Source: Kryptolebias marmoratus (lineage: Eukaryota; Chordata; Actinopteri; Cyprinodontiformes; Rivulidae). From it: 64,000 nt of DNA. A model generated the notes under the pieces. It saw nothing but the letters and a program-made list of their open reading frames with translations, did no database searches and was not told the DNA's origin. Location: NCBI RefSeq assembly GCF_001649575.2, contig NC_051444.1:21990856-22054855 (forward strand). Direction: 5' to 3'. Positions 24,955 to 35,591 of this stretch are shown here, in pieces; position 1 is the stretch's first letter, and each line of letters opens with the position of its first letter. Both the position numbers and the translations under genes were made by a program.

Positions 24955-25002
24955 TTTATTGTTCAACTTAAATGTTATAAAACATTTAAGTTGAACAATA
25001 AA
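24955..25002. repeat. Perfect inverted repeat, 22-bp arms and 4-base loop
   Basis: The left arm is 24955-24976, the loop ATAA is 24977-24980, and the right arm is 24981-25002. The arms are exact reverse complements (left arm begins TTTATTGTTCAAC, right arm ends GTTGAACAATAAA). The arms are AT-rich and no flanking transposon ends were recognised. Perfect arms in neutral DNA imply recent origin or selection on the structure. Confidence 0.95.
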
Positions 25003-25659
25003 GGTTTAAAACAAGTACAGTCACTGTTTTCTAACTACATTTTGCGACTGGGCCAACTTAAGTTCAGTGTTTTTGTGGTAACATGCTTTTTAACTTCTTG
25101 TGTGGTCATATTGCTGATGCTTGTTATGTCATAAATTCTACCATTGAAACAGTTAATATGGTAACACACACCTTTAGACAAAAGGAACAGATGTTAAGCC
25201 ATAAAGTTTTAAGCAAAATATCACCCAGAGTGACTCTTTTAATCAGTCCTGTTCATCCCAATCATAATCTAATTCATTCCAGTTATAATAAAAACAACCC
25301 TCTTGAGTTTAATTTATTCCAACAAATAGCAATTTAATAGCAATGAAAACATGACGCACACATGAGGACCCAAGCAAGGAGCAAACCAGTATGACAGACT
25401 GAGAAATTATTAAAAGCATGGGGTATAAATGCTGAAGGAGTGGTGAGGTAAGTGGCAGCAGCTAAGTGTAATGATTACAGGGAACAGGTGTGAGGTGAGA
25501 GGCAGGGCTGACAAAGAGAATGCAATGAGAGTGACTGGTAACACTGGGAAACAGACAGAACACAGGGGATCTAAAAAGTAAAACAAAAAATGTTCAACAC
25601 AAAAAGAACTAGAACCACTCAGAAAGCGCAAACCTCCTCCGAGACCACAGCGTGAATGA

Positions 25660-25845
25660 AAAACTTGAATGAAAAAACAATGGATTCAATTTTGATCACC
25701 ACTGAAATTTATTCCACTGTTTAAATTTGTAACAACCCCAACGTTTCCTGAAAATTTCATAGAATTCTGTTCATTATTTTTTACCTGATCTTTGCAAACA
25801 GACAGACAAACCAACAGACTCAACTGAAAACATAAGGGTCAGATG
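25660..25845 (-). repeat. Fragment of the ACCTCCGCC-type dispersed element (reverse)
   Basis: The plus strand carries CCTGAAAATTTCATAGAATT, CTGTTCATTATTTTTTACCT, CAAACAGACAGACAAACCAA and CTGAAAACATAA. These correspond in order to the reverse complement of the left half of the widespread element also represented at 15454. The expected terminal CCTTGGCGGAGGT is missing here. The assignment rests on my memory of that family. Confidence 0.6.
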
Positions 25846-25881
25846 TTGGAACAGAGACAAGTTTTTAACTTTTTTTACCTG

Positions 25882-26260
25882 TGACCTTGACCTTTGACCC
25901 CATGAAACTTCAAATCAACAGGTATCATCTTTGACCCATGAGGTGCCCAGCTGAGCAGTTTGCCATTCCTATATTACACTGTTGCATACTTAGAGCACTA
26001 GGTCAACTATGATGTTGACCTTTGACCCTTTCACCTTGAAATAAACAGTGATCACCCTTGGCCGATGAGGTGTCCAGCTGTGCCGTTGTACATTCCTATT
26101 ATACAGCTGTAGAGTTAGAGCATGATCTCATCTGCGACCTTGACCTCTGACCTTATACTTTGACTGGATCACCACCAAAATCCATTCACTTGTTCCTTGT
26201 ACCATGAAAATCCCTTCATAATGTTTTTAGTAATCTTGTGCACAGACAGACAGATGCTAC
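25882..26260 (+). repeat. Tandem repeat of about 125 bp with TGACCTTTGACC cores
   Basis: The word TGACC(T)TTGACC or TGACCTCTGACC recurs at 25888, 26016 and 26141, spacings of 128 and 125 bp. The two complete units also share GATGAGGTG.CCAGCTG, the CATTCCTAT.TTACA segment and TAGAGCA. The third unit is cut short and merges with a CACCACCAAAATCCATTCAC... ACAGACAGACAGA segment resembling the 25660 element. The complement of the core is GGTCAAAGGTCA, a perfect direct repeat with one-base spacing, the DR1 site bound by HNF4/PPAR-RXR-type receptors. Such repeats are common in animal genomes, so function is not implied. Confidence 0.85.
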
Positions 26261-26612
26261 CTAAAACATAATCTAACTAAAAACAGGACACAATAATCAC
26301 AAAAAACACAAAATATGACAGATGTACAAATTTAAAGAAAAAAAAACGAAAGTAGAAATATAGATTTATTAAATTATTTTTAGACCTAAAAGATTGTCGA
26401 AGATAATAGCTTAGTTAGAAACATCCAAGGCATGTTTAGTCTCTTCCTTCACACTGGATGATGACCCTGATAAGACAAAAAAAACCCCAAAAAAACAGCC
26501 AGAACGTTGATGTTCTTTTCAGGGTCTAGGCAATGTCTTTGGGCATGTATTAAGAACACAAATAGTTCTTCGTAATTTGTGATAGACACATGATATGAAC
26601 ATGAAGGGTTTT

Positions 26613-26740
26613 AAGCTTGCACAAAACTTTCCTAGCCAGGTGGTGGTTAATCATCATGGCTGCAGTGTACCAGGGTCCTGGGGGAGAGCGTGGTGGCAGT
26701 AGCAGCAGCATACCCATGATGTGGGACCTGTGCATCTGTG
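26613..26740 (+). repeat. Repeat family W, copy A
   Basis: This aligns with the reverse complement of 35444-35577 and, more weakly, 34872-34945. Shared blocks are a GC(T/A)TGCAC.AAAC start, AGC..GG..GTGGT(T)TAATCATC(A)T, a GGC(T)GCA block and GAG.GTGGTGGCAGT. In frame it reads LARWWLIIMAAVYQGP, against VARSWWFIIVLAAYHSP in copy B. I do not recognise the family. It may be a decayed transposon fragment or a repeated noncoding element. Confidence 0.6.
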
Positions 26741-27279
26741 CCACCTGGAGCTGCGTCCTGACTTGTGCCAGGGCAGGTATACAGAGCACGGTGAGGAAGC
26801 AGGAAAACAGCTCAAGGTTTTTCAAGTCCAAACTTAATCTGCCATCAAGTGCAAAGATAAACAAACAAATTATTAAATAAATGTGCTGAAACATCCTGAC
26901 ACTCCTTACACTGCTCCAGTTTCACTCCCCTCCATATTTGCATTTTACTGCTGGATATTGGTCTTGATAGAAGCATTAGCCAAGTTATAGCCCTAGTGTG
27001 GGAGTTTGTTGGTTAGTCCTTCAAAGCCACCGCCACTTTATCACTAACGTGTCACTATTTGCACTTCAGAGATACTGAAGTTATCACTCAACCATGTGTC
27101 CCCACCTGGTTAACAAGTCACCTGCTCTTGTTTTGTCTGCACTTCACATTATTCTCTTAGCAATTACAGACATTTTATCTGGCCTACAAACAAACATGTT
27201 TTTATATTTGTTGTTGATGTTGACTCTCTTAGTGAAGGCGGCTCATGAAATAATAATTTTAGCACTCAATGAATGTGTT

Positions 27280-27532
27280 ATAATGATGGCGGCGACTCTT
27301 TGCTCCTACGACATCAAATATCAGCTCAATATCTGTAGAACTGCCTGTGTTGTGCTCATTTTTGTCTTCTTTAAGATTGATTAGCTGTGGCAGCCATCTT
27401 GATCTGGGTTAACCACAAAAGATAATCAATCTTAGATGTGTATCCACTGATTACTTTCTGAGAGTTTCATTAAAATCCACCTAGTGGTTTATGTATTATT
27501 TTGCTAACAGACAGACAAACAAAACACGTGCA
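27280..27532 (+). repeat. Dispersed repeat family P, partial copy
   Basis: Landmarks in order are TATCAGCTCAATATCTGTAG, TAGCTGTGGCAGCCATCTTG, GATAATCAATCTTAGATG, GATTACTTTCTGAGAGTTTC, AAAATCCACCTAGTGGTTTA and TTTTGCTAACAGACAGACAA. The 5' palindrome is missing. An open frame on the plus strand (27094-27384) runs into this repeat and is not a gene. Confidence 0.82.
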
Positions 27533-27719
27533 ACACATTAAAAGATTATGGGAAAATGTCACCCCTGTGTTCAAAAGTATTCAACAGGTAGTGTCTTCGG
27601 ATTGTCTATTCATTATTTTATTTTTTTTACTAGTATTTCTTATACCATTTAATTCAACTTTTTATTTACTTTTTTAATAACTTTGCAGAAAATGGTGCCC
27701 AGCTAAACGATTTTTCCCA

Positions 27720-28060
27720 TAAAGAGTGAGCTTTGGACCTTGGCTTTGGGTCTTGACATTGACAGCACATGTAGGCACAGATATTCCCTTACACCAAAGG
27801 GGATAGTGAAGCCTGACACCTATAGCTGAGTCTGCCTATGTCTCTTTGGATGACTGTCAATGGACGGCTGGCTGAATCAACAGAGCCCCTCTTTGACTAC
27901 AGGAGATGTTAATTGGGCATGTCTTGGAGGACAGATGTGCAACAAGTGTTTTAGTGTTGCTTCCGCTGCATACACACACAGATGGACAGATTGACCTGTT
28001 GTTAATCAGGCACATGCCAACATGATGCCTTTCTATTTCTCACAAATGACTGGGTGACTT
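27720..28060. promoter_or_regulatory. Candidate regulatory block with TALE-type sites
   Basis: This is a non-repetitive patch of balanced composition. It carries ATTGACAGC, ACTGTCAATGG and GATTGACC words (Meis/Pbx-type TGACAG cores on both strands), plus TTAATTGG and GTTAATC homeodomain-type words, within about 300 bp. The grouping is suggestive only, because the motifs are short. Its right edge is a short GT run (28061-28078). Confidence 0.22.
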
Positions 28061-29468
28061 TGTGTGTGTGTGTGTGTTTTCTGTTGTGCAGTGCGCAGCC
28101 TGGCACACTGCTGAACAGATGTAGATTCAACAAGCCTGACCTTCCCGCCAAACTGACTCCTACTGTGAGCAATCCCAGCCCCAATGCACATACACAAAAA
28201 CACGCAGCTTACATACACGATCCCCAACCAGTCTCCCGCCAATGACCATAACCTCCACATGCACGCACACGCAGAGACACAAACAAGCCTAGAGTGTGTG
28301 TTACATGTCCAGTCCCAGATCTCTCATATGAGCACAAAGTGGCCTTGTGTCAGCCACATGGTAGACCAGTATATATGTGTGAGTGCATGTGTGTGCTTTG
28401 TGAAGATCAGGCAGGTGCTTCTTTTGTCTCAGAGACAGTAGCGCTTATCCAGACAATAGTCCAGAACGGACAGTTGCCCTCAACACAATATCGAAGCCCA
28501 TCAGCCTCGTGGCCTGCGGCTTGCTGCCTTGTCATGTTGTCAAAACCTCGACAAGAGGGGGTCAGGCACCTCTCAGCAGACGGGCAGGATGGCTGCAGAG
28601 CACGCTTTGGAGGGGTGTAACTGAGTAGAAAATGATCCAATATATATGAATGATTAATGAAATCTGAGGTCTGCACACACATACACACACACACCCACAC
28701 ACACATAAATCTATATAAGTGTAAGTTTATATGTCATGAAGTCATGTAAAAACTCAAAGAGTAAAGCAGTTTGACATTACGCCCACCACTGTGATAAATT
28801 TTGGTTGTATAGTATGTGGACAGACATGATTTTTTTTTTTAATTCTTTTAATTATTTGGTTAAATAAATAAATTTATTAAAATATTTAAACTCTTTGCCT
28901 CAATTTTTTTTTGCTCAGAACACCCCCAACATTTGTTCACTCTGCCCCTTGCTTACAGGTGTAGAGATCTTTTTTTGAAAATACCCTAAACCGTTTTCCT
29001 AAACACATATTCCAAACCAAGACAGATGAAACAAATGATTCTGATTTTTTTTTATAATCTGTTTCATCAATGATATCTATATACACACATATAACTTTAG
29101 TTTTGACAAACAGGTGTCTTTTTGTTTCCACCTAGTTGCAGCACACTGCAAACACCACCATGAGGTAGTGCTAATGCACCAATTTGTTTCATAACCAACA
29201 TAGTGCTTTTCCAGGCAGGGGTCCCTATTTTCAGCACCACACCTGCCAAAACAACTCATAGTAGTACCTCATCTGTTTCCTATCATTGTAGCTTTATTTG
29301 GAAAAAAGTAACAAAGTGGAACCCACAGCCATGAATGAACCACGCCATTACTCTGCTTCACACTGATCTAAAGGACTGATGAAAATGACCACAAATACCC
29401 TTGACAAGCAGAATTTAGGAAGGGCATACCTGCGTATACCTGGAGACTCTGTTCTATCTGCCACAAAT
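28061..29468. other. Gene-free DNA with GT/CA patches
   Basis: GT (28061-28078) and CA-rich (28670-28708) patches flank a GC-richer block at 28290-28620. Overlapping open frames there (28294-28620 plus, 108 codons; 28407-28706 minus, 99 codons) show no recognisable domain. From 28750 to 29460 the DNA is AT-rich and featureless. Confidence 0.4.
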
Positions 29469-29685
29469 GGTGGCTGTGGCCCAGAAAGGAAGAGTCAATG
29501 ACTACCAATCAGAGAGGTGGTGGTTTGGTTTCCCCTATCACATGACAAGGTGTCCTAAAACAAGGCAACTTGCCCTCGATCTGCACATTGGTGTGTGAAA
29601 GGGTGAATGCGACTTGTAATATTAAAGTGCTTAGAGTGTCCAAAAAACTAGAAAAGTGCTATACAAAATGCGATCCAGTCACCAT
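29469..29685 (+). repeat. Full-length tRNA-derived SINE, same family as 61005
   Basis: The head GGTGGCTGTGGCCCAG is an A-box-like start. CAGAGAGGTGGTGGTTTGGT (to about 29529) is a decayed box B region. The body GTGTGTGAAAGGGTGAATGC GACTTGTAA leads to the tail AAAGTGCTTAGAGTG..., then TAGAAAAGTGCTATACAAAA TGCGATCCAGTCACC. The tail is the fish form AAAGCGCTTTGAG...AAAAGCGCTATATAAA. Mobilisation by a partner LINE that recognises this tail is inferred. C-to-T changes show that the copy is old. Confidence 0.82.
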
Positions 29686-32600
29686 ATCAGAGGTAAGTGA
29701 ATGGTTTTCAGTGGCAGAAAAGAATAGACTTTATCCAATGCAAGGATTTATTACAAACATGTGAACAGGGCCATTCAAAAGCATAAAACATGAAATAGTT
29801 CTAAAAGATGAAAATGGTTGCTAACATTAGCCCTTGTTAAAATGAACATGAACTGTTCATGTCAGCTCTGCTTTCTGTCATATATGTTTAAAATGTCTCT
29901 GTGTTCAGAATGATGTTTTGCTGGTTTGGTTCAGCTCGGCACATAATATATGTTCTGGGATGTAAAAAACAGTTTGTTTTGCTAACACATACTATAGTAT
30001 TTAGAACAGTATAAGTAACTGGAGATTTGGTAGTGACATGTGTCAGACTTACAACTTTTTAGATTTTAGGTCCTAATTAGTCTGAGACAGCAAATGCCAG
30101 TCTGCGCACGAGATTTACTAATCTTTAGATTACAAGCTCCTGCTCTTCTTGTTCAAATTCCAAACCTAATTTGCTATTCTTTGCTCATTGTTTTGGCATC
30201 TTTATTCATTCACTACTGTCTGCTGACCACAGCAAAACGTGCCTGACCACCTGTTGCCCAAATATCAAGCATGTGTCCAGCCTGTGGTCACTGCTACACA
30301 GCAATATGGATTTTTGAAAAGAGTAAGAGGTCTTCTTCCCCTCTCATTGCCTTGTGTTCTCACGCCATCCTTCTCTTCCCACACACCTCCCTGACCTCAT
30401 TGCATACACTTGATCAAGTTCCTTATGTGTGTGTTTGTATCCTGGAGCGTGGCCATCACGAAGTGGTGACCCCTCCTCACCAGGAGGCCTCTATCTACTT
30501 GCAGACTTGACCTGCATCTTAACTCATTAGTTAGACCAACACACGATATTACATTTTTTCCAACTGTGAGGCTTTGTTTTCCTCAAATGTAACTGCTGCG
30601 TTTAGTAGTGACACCCAGGTAAAGAGGAATCTTTTTGTGGAAACTCTTTTTTTTTGTAAATGTTCTCTCTCTGTTTTCACTCAGAATTACAGTTGCAAAA
30701 TTGTTTCAGATGTGGTGCTGACAGGAAATGTAATGGAAAATTGGTAAAATGGAAATTTGTGGCTTTCTTTGGGACCTTTTTTGTAGCCAGCCTCAAACAA
30801 ACACAGATATTTGTACAGATACATTGTATGCTATTTATGAAGAAGCAAAAGTATGTACAGTACAAAAGTTTTTCCTGTCCAGCAGCACAATTTTAAATGC
30901 TTAATGACAAACAAAAAAAAAAACGCTTTCTTGAAACTAACAAGGTACCCAATGCTCTCACACACACATCACTGGGCATTTGTTCACAAAAGCATCTGAT
31001 GGACAGATTGAGGACACATAAATGCTCTAATTGTACATACACAATGTCAATGGGTTAATTGGTCACTGGTCAAGCAGAGCTAGGTTGTCTGCTACTTGGG
31101 GCAAGTAAATCTTGTAAATGACCATAATTTTAGGTCCTAATTTTCCGCAAGTGCTATTTTGAAATATGGACAAAGTTTTATGGGTCAGGTTTTGGATGGG
31201 GGTAATTTGAAGTTTGAGTTTTGTGTGTAGTGGGTTTACAGTGTTTGCTGTCAGCTCTCCTTAATTGTGTGTGCAAATGCGCAATAGGTTCACATGTCTT
31301 GATGTGACACTCTTTGCAGGCTCGGGATGGGCAGGTGGCGAGCAGGCCAGACAATATAACTGTGCACATATTCATAAGAGAGTCATGCTTCAGCCTCATG
31401 CTGCTCAGCCACACACAAACCAAATGGGACGCTGCTCAGTTGGCTGCGGGGAGGCAATGTGTGGGAGCAGCACCAACAGAGTCATCAGCCATGTGGCCAG
31501 CGAATAAGTGTCATACTCACACATGAAAACACTTTGACATTGACTGTAGATATCCTCTGATCACCTCCATGTGCCAACAGCTATTAAATAAGTGACATCA
31601 GACATTATTGAAAGTCTGAAAGCACTTTTATATCTGATTCAGTCTAACAAAAAAAAGAAAAAAAATCTTTGTAGTTGAAGCTTTTTCTTTTCTGATTGTA
31701 CAAATACCTGTACTGATCAGTCCTTCTGACAACAGAAGGAGCCGTTGATTTCTGTGATGTGGAAAATGTAGATGGAACCACATAAATGCACAAGTAAAGT
31801 GGAATCTACTGTAAAATTTGAAATGTTGTAAAATTTGTTATGTGGATGCAATTTAACACATCGATGCTCATGTCTGTGTGATGTAATGTGTTTATGCTCA
31901 GGCTATCTCCATACAGACAGCCAAGGTAAAGCGGTTCATATAGGCATCTAGAAATTGCTATTACAAGGTTCGTTTTCATGTTGCTCTGGCTTGCTTGACT
32001 GTGTACATCCCGTCCAGATGAACTTTGACATTTTAATTAATCTGTTTTACAACAAGTCCACTGAATCAAAAAAATAAATAAAATAAAATAGAGCACTCTT
32101 GTCAAATATCAAAACAATTTTAATTATGTACAGCTTATGTGTATGTACCCACATGTGTATTTGCAACATTTATATTGTGGGATATAGATATGGATTGGTT
32201 TCTGGTTTCAAAGTATATTGCAGTGTTTGAATGTCACCATGTCAAAACCAATACATTTTCTGTCAGACCATTCTTACTATTTAAATGCATTTTAGTGAAA
32301 TACCAGGCACAGTACATTTTTATTTTTTATTTTTTTAACCCTTCCAGCAGCACAATCCCTCCCCTACTTGTTGCTCTTAGCAATCATTCAGATGTGTAGC
32401 TAAAAGAGGGATTCCTTTTTCTCTTGCTAAGAAAAAGAAGAAATCAGTTGGTTGTATTTTTTATCCAGCAGATAACCCAGTCAATCAGGGCTTGTCTATC
32501 ACAGGAGTGACACTTAATTTTAAGGTAAAAATGACAAGAGTTAGCATTTTGACCCACTGCAGGGACTACAGAAGCTAATTGATAACACTGGCTTGCCAGG

Positions 32601-32794
32601 CTCCCAATATTACTGTATGAAAAACAGAACAGCAGAAAATAAGCAACATTCAGCACATGAAACAGAACTACTTTAGGACAACAAATACATTTATCCGGTG
32701 CTATTTCTTCATTTTGATCGGGCACTTTCAGGTGTTCTAGCTAACACCAATTTTAAATTCTACTTGTACTGAAATTGGCTTCCTTCAAAGGTTG
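29686..32794. other. Gene-free DNA, mostly nothing recognised
   Basis: About 3.1 kb. A non-repetitive, GC-richer block lies at 31255-31510, where open frames 31265-31507 and 31314-31526 (plus) overlap a minus frame. None has domain content. The block could be a conserved noncoding element. The remainder is AT-rich with short A and T runs. Confidence 0.4.
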
Positions 32795-33145
32795 GCTGAG
32801 CTCAGCCTTAGAGATAAGATGGGGAGCTCTGACATCTGGCAGGAGAGCCGCTGCTCCTTCACAGAGGAGTCAGCTGAGGTGTTTCGGACTTCTGATTAGG
32901 ATGCCTCCTGGGTGACTCCCTCTGGACATTTTCCGGACACTTCCCACTGTGAGGAGAGCCTGTAATCGACCCAGAGCATGCTGGAGGGATTAAGTATCCT
33001 CTCTGCCCTGGGAATGCCTTAAGATTCCCCAGAAGAATCTGGAAAGTGTTACGAGGGAGAAAAATGTCTGAGTCTCCATCCTGGACCTGTTGGTCCCTGC
33101 AACCAGAACCGCGAATAAGTAGAAGAAAATAGATAGATGGATGGA
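32795..33145 (+). pseudogene. LINE 3' end: ORF2 C-terminus plus GATG-type tail
   Basis: This is a broken copy of a fish non-LTR retrotransposon. The frame at 32871 reads QLRCFGLLIRMPPG, matching the QLRWFGHLIRMPPGR block near the end of ORF2. The next part reads as LPLDIFRTLPTVRRA, then RACWRD, then LPWECLKIPQKNLESVTRE, matching LPLEVFRARPTGRRP, RTRWRD and LAWERLGIPQEELESVAGE. Stops interrupt the frame. A short 3' UTR ends in GAAGAAAATAGATAGATGGA TGGATAGAC, the element's tetranucleotide tail. The copy is 5' truncated, as is typical for LINE insertions. It is a different LINE family from the fragment at 6820. Confidence 0.87.
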
Positions 33146-33150
33146 TAGAC

Positions 33151-34870
33151 AAATTTTAAATTCAATTTAAATTAATTCTGAATACTTATTATTAAATCAA
33201 ATTTCAACCTTGATCTTAAATATCATAAATAATTACAAAGCTGATTACAAATTGGTTTAAAATCTGTGACCTGAGTGCAGAAAAAAATCTATCAATAAAT
33301 GGTATAGGGACATAAATTGGATAGAATTACAATCTGTTTGAAGACAACACGAGGGCTGCCAGTAATGGCATCGCACAAAGACAGCAGCAAGGCACACTCT
33401 AAAAGATAATGTACATAGTCAATCCACTCTCTGAGAGCAAAACCAGACTTATTCACTGTGGAACCAGTCTGTCTTCCACTACTGTGGTATGCAAGCGTGC
33501 ATGTGTGCTGGTTTCTTCTTTTTACAGTTGAGCATAAGAATATAGATCTCCTCGTATCCATTACCAAGTGTTATGCAACATGTCATGTAATCTGAGCTCC
33601 TTTGGAACCTGAGACGGGTTTGCTGCCGTCGCCCTTAGCAAACTTCCTCTCTGGTTGAGCGTTGGGTTGGGTGATGAACAGATAGTTCTTTTCACTTAAA
33701 GGTAGTAAATGCCCCATAAGAGTATTCAACATCTGCACTGTGTTTAGGGGAAAAACCAGCAGGTGAGTGAAGGCAGCAGAGCAAACAGAAGAAAATAGTG
33801 GAAGCAAACACAACCCTCAACTGAAACGTTTGGACTATCCCATGATGATCACAGGCTTTCATGAGTCATGATCCAAACAGCTTCACACAACAACAAAAAA
33901 AACTGATAAAGCTGATTTTTATCAGCAAAAAGTGACAGATAATAAATGATCTAACAGACATTAAATGATTGTAGATACAATAAAAAAAATGCTTACTACC
34001 TAAAACAGATTATTTTAAAATGTCTTGTAAAAATTGTAAAAAAACACAAAATACATACATATTCACTTTAGTCTATTTCTGTTAGGAAATATTTTTTGTC
34101 TGTTTAACATTTTTGCTGAAACATGAAGAAAAGTGAGCAGCCTACATACACAGCTATTATTTAATGAAAAAGATGGGTTAATTGATATGTGTATATGTGT
34201 GCATATTATCACTTCGTGCAGATAAGTGAATGATGACTAGGCAAGATATTCGATTAGAGACAGGGCTTCAAATAATGTATTTTTGTAGTATGTGCAGTAT
34301 GTTATCTAACATAAATAGCATATGTTATATTATATAACACTGAGTTAGTAAGTTCTTCATCTAACCCAACCTAAGGAATATGTTGTAACATGGTAGAGAC
34401 TTTTGGCACAATTGTTAAAAGAGTGTTCATGTGCTGCAAAAGTGTTGAAGTTGTTTAAAAAACAAATTTATATTTTGTCTGTCCTTTTCAACAAAACCTG
34501 CTTAAGATACAGTAAGCAGCAGATGGCTTGAAAAACAAAAGGAACAAGCATCTCAAAATCTTTTTTAGACCATTTAAACAAGCACAAGTCTAAACTTTAA
34601 CTGTAGACCACACAGTATACGGACTAAAACATACATGAAACTGTGTGCAAGGACATCAATAGAGCAGCGCTTGCAAAAATAATATTTCTAAGCCGTGCTT
34701 CATACTGAATGATGACTTCACTACTCTCTCCTGGCTGGCCCACAATAAATTTGAAAAACCTACTGTAGTGTGAAAGCAATCATGACCCTTCATGCTCTTA
34801 GTAAATGCCAAGTAGGTTTTTCCCTGCTATTTTCCACATTTCTGAGACGGTCTCCTGCACTCTCACCATC
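33151..34870. other. Gene-free AT-rich DNA, nothing recognised
   Basis: No known repeat body. A small hairpin, TGATAAAGCTGATTTTTATC A, lies near 33904. Open frames of 76-91 codons on the minus strand (33292-33567, 33583-33813) show no domain. Confidence 0.45.
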
Positions 34871-34871
34871 T

Positions 34872-34945
34872 CATATGTCAGCAATATGTTGCCATGACAA
34901 TAATACCACATAAACCCACCAGGCCTGCCATGGCACAACTCTTTC
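34872..34945 (-). repeat. Repeat family W, copy C (short)
   Basis: The reverse strand reads GTGGTATTATTGTCATGGCA ACATATTG, which aligns with GTGGTTTATTATCGTATTGG CAGCATATC of copy B about 0.6 kb away in the same orientation. Only about 70 bp are alignable. The surrounding open frame (34871-35206, minus) is not recognised. Confidence 0.45.
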
Positions 34946-35443
34946 AGACCATGCCAGGATGCAGCTATGTATTAGATCACTCCACACTAGTGTGACGCTA
35001 TTGCCAGGGGTTTCACGTCTGCTGTAGGTTGTTTCCATGACCTTTTCATGAGCTGCAGAACTTTCCTGTATATACAGTATGAGAAGGTTCTGGGTCTCCA
35101 TCATCAATTTCAGTCCTGCTGTAGAGGAAGAAACACCATCGGCAGCATGACAAGATGCAGATGAAGATGTTTTTTTGTTTTTTTTCTGCAGAAGCTCAAC
35201 ATCCATCCTTCACTCCTTGTTTGTCAGGCCTGATATGATGCAAACAAATGTGTCATGGTTTGTATCCCAAAGATGAATAAAAGACAGCTAAGCATGGATT
35301 GGTCATTGGAGCCACACTGTCAGAGTGAGGCTCCTGATAGTTGTAAAATAATAGCAGCCATGCTGCATGTAGAAGCTACACCACAAGGAGCTTTACAATA
35401 TCTTAATGAAGTTAGAGCGCTCTGAATGATCAAGCCATACCGG

Positions 35444-35577
35444 TGCACACAGGCATGACTTTATGGATACACTGCCACCACACTCCTCCATGTCCCATCT
35501 AGGACTGTGATATGCTGCCAATACGATAATAAACCACCACGACCGTGCTACAGACGTTTGGTGCATGCTCAAAAGCC
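35444..35577 (-). repeat. Repeat family W, copy B
   Basis: The reverse complement aligns to copy A at 26613-26740 over about 120 bp, including GAG.GTGGTGGCAGT and the GTGGTTTATTATC block. The reading frame is VARSWWFIIVLAAYHSP. Indels between A and B near this block are multiples of three, and several differences fall on third positions. That would be expected of coding descent, but the sample is too small to be firm. No flanking duplications were identified. Confidence 0.6.
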
Positions 35578-35591
35578 TCCACAACTCTATC

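Noticed and set aside
25882..26260. Repeat array considered as a CRISPR
   Set aside because: The units are about 125 bp, diverged along their length, without short identical repeats and unique spacers; the host is a vertebrate.
27094..27384. 96-codon plus-strand open frame
   Set aside because: Its C-terminal third lies inside a family P repeat copy.
32859..33152. 97-codon minus-strand open frame
   Set aside because: It is the antisense of a recognisable LINE ORF2 end on the plus strand.
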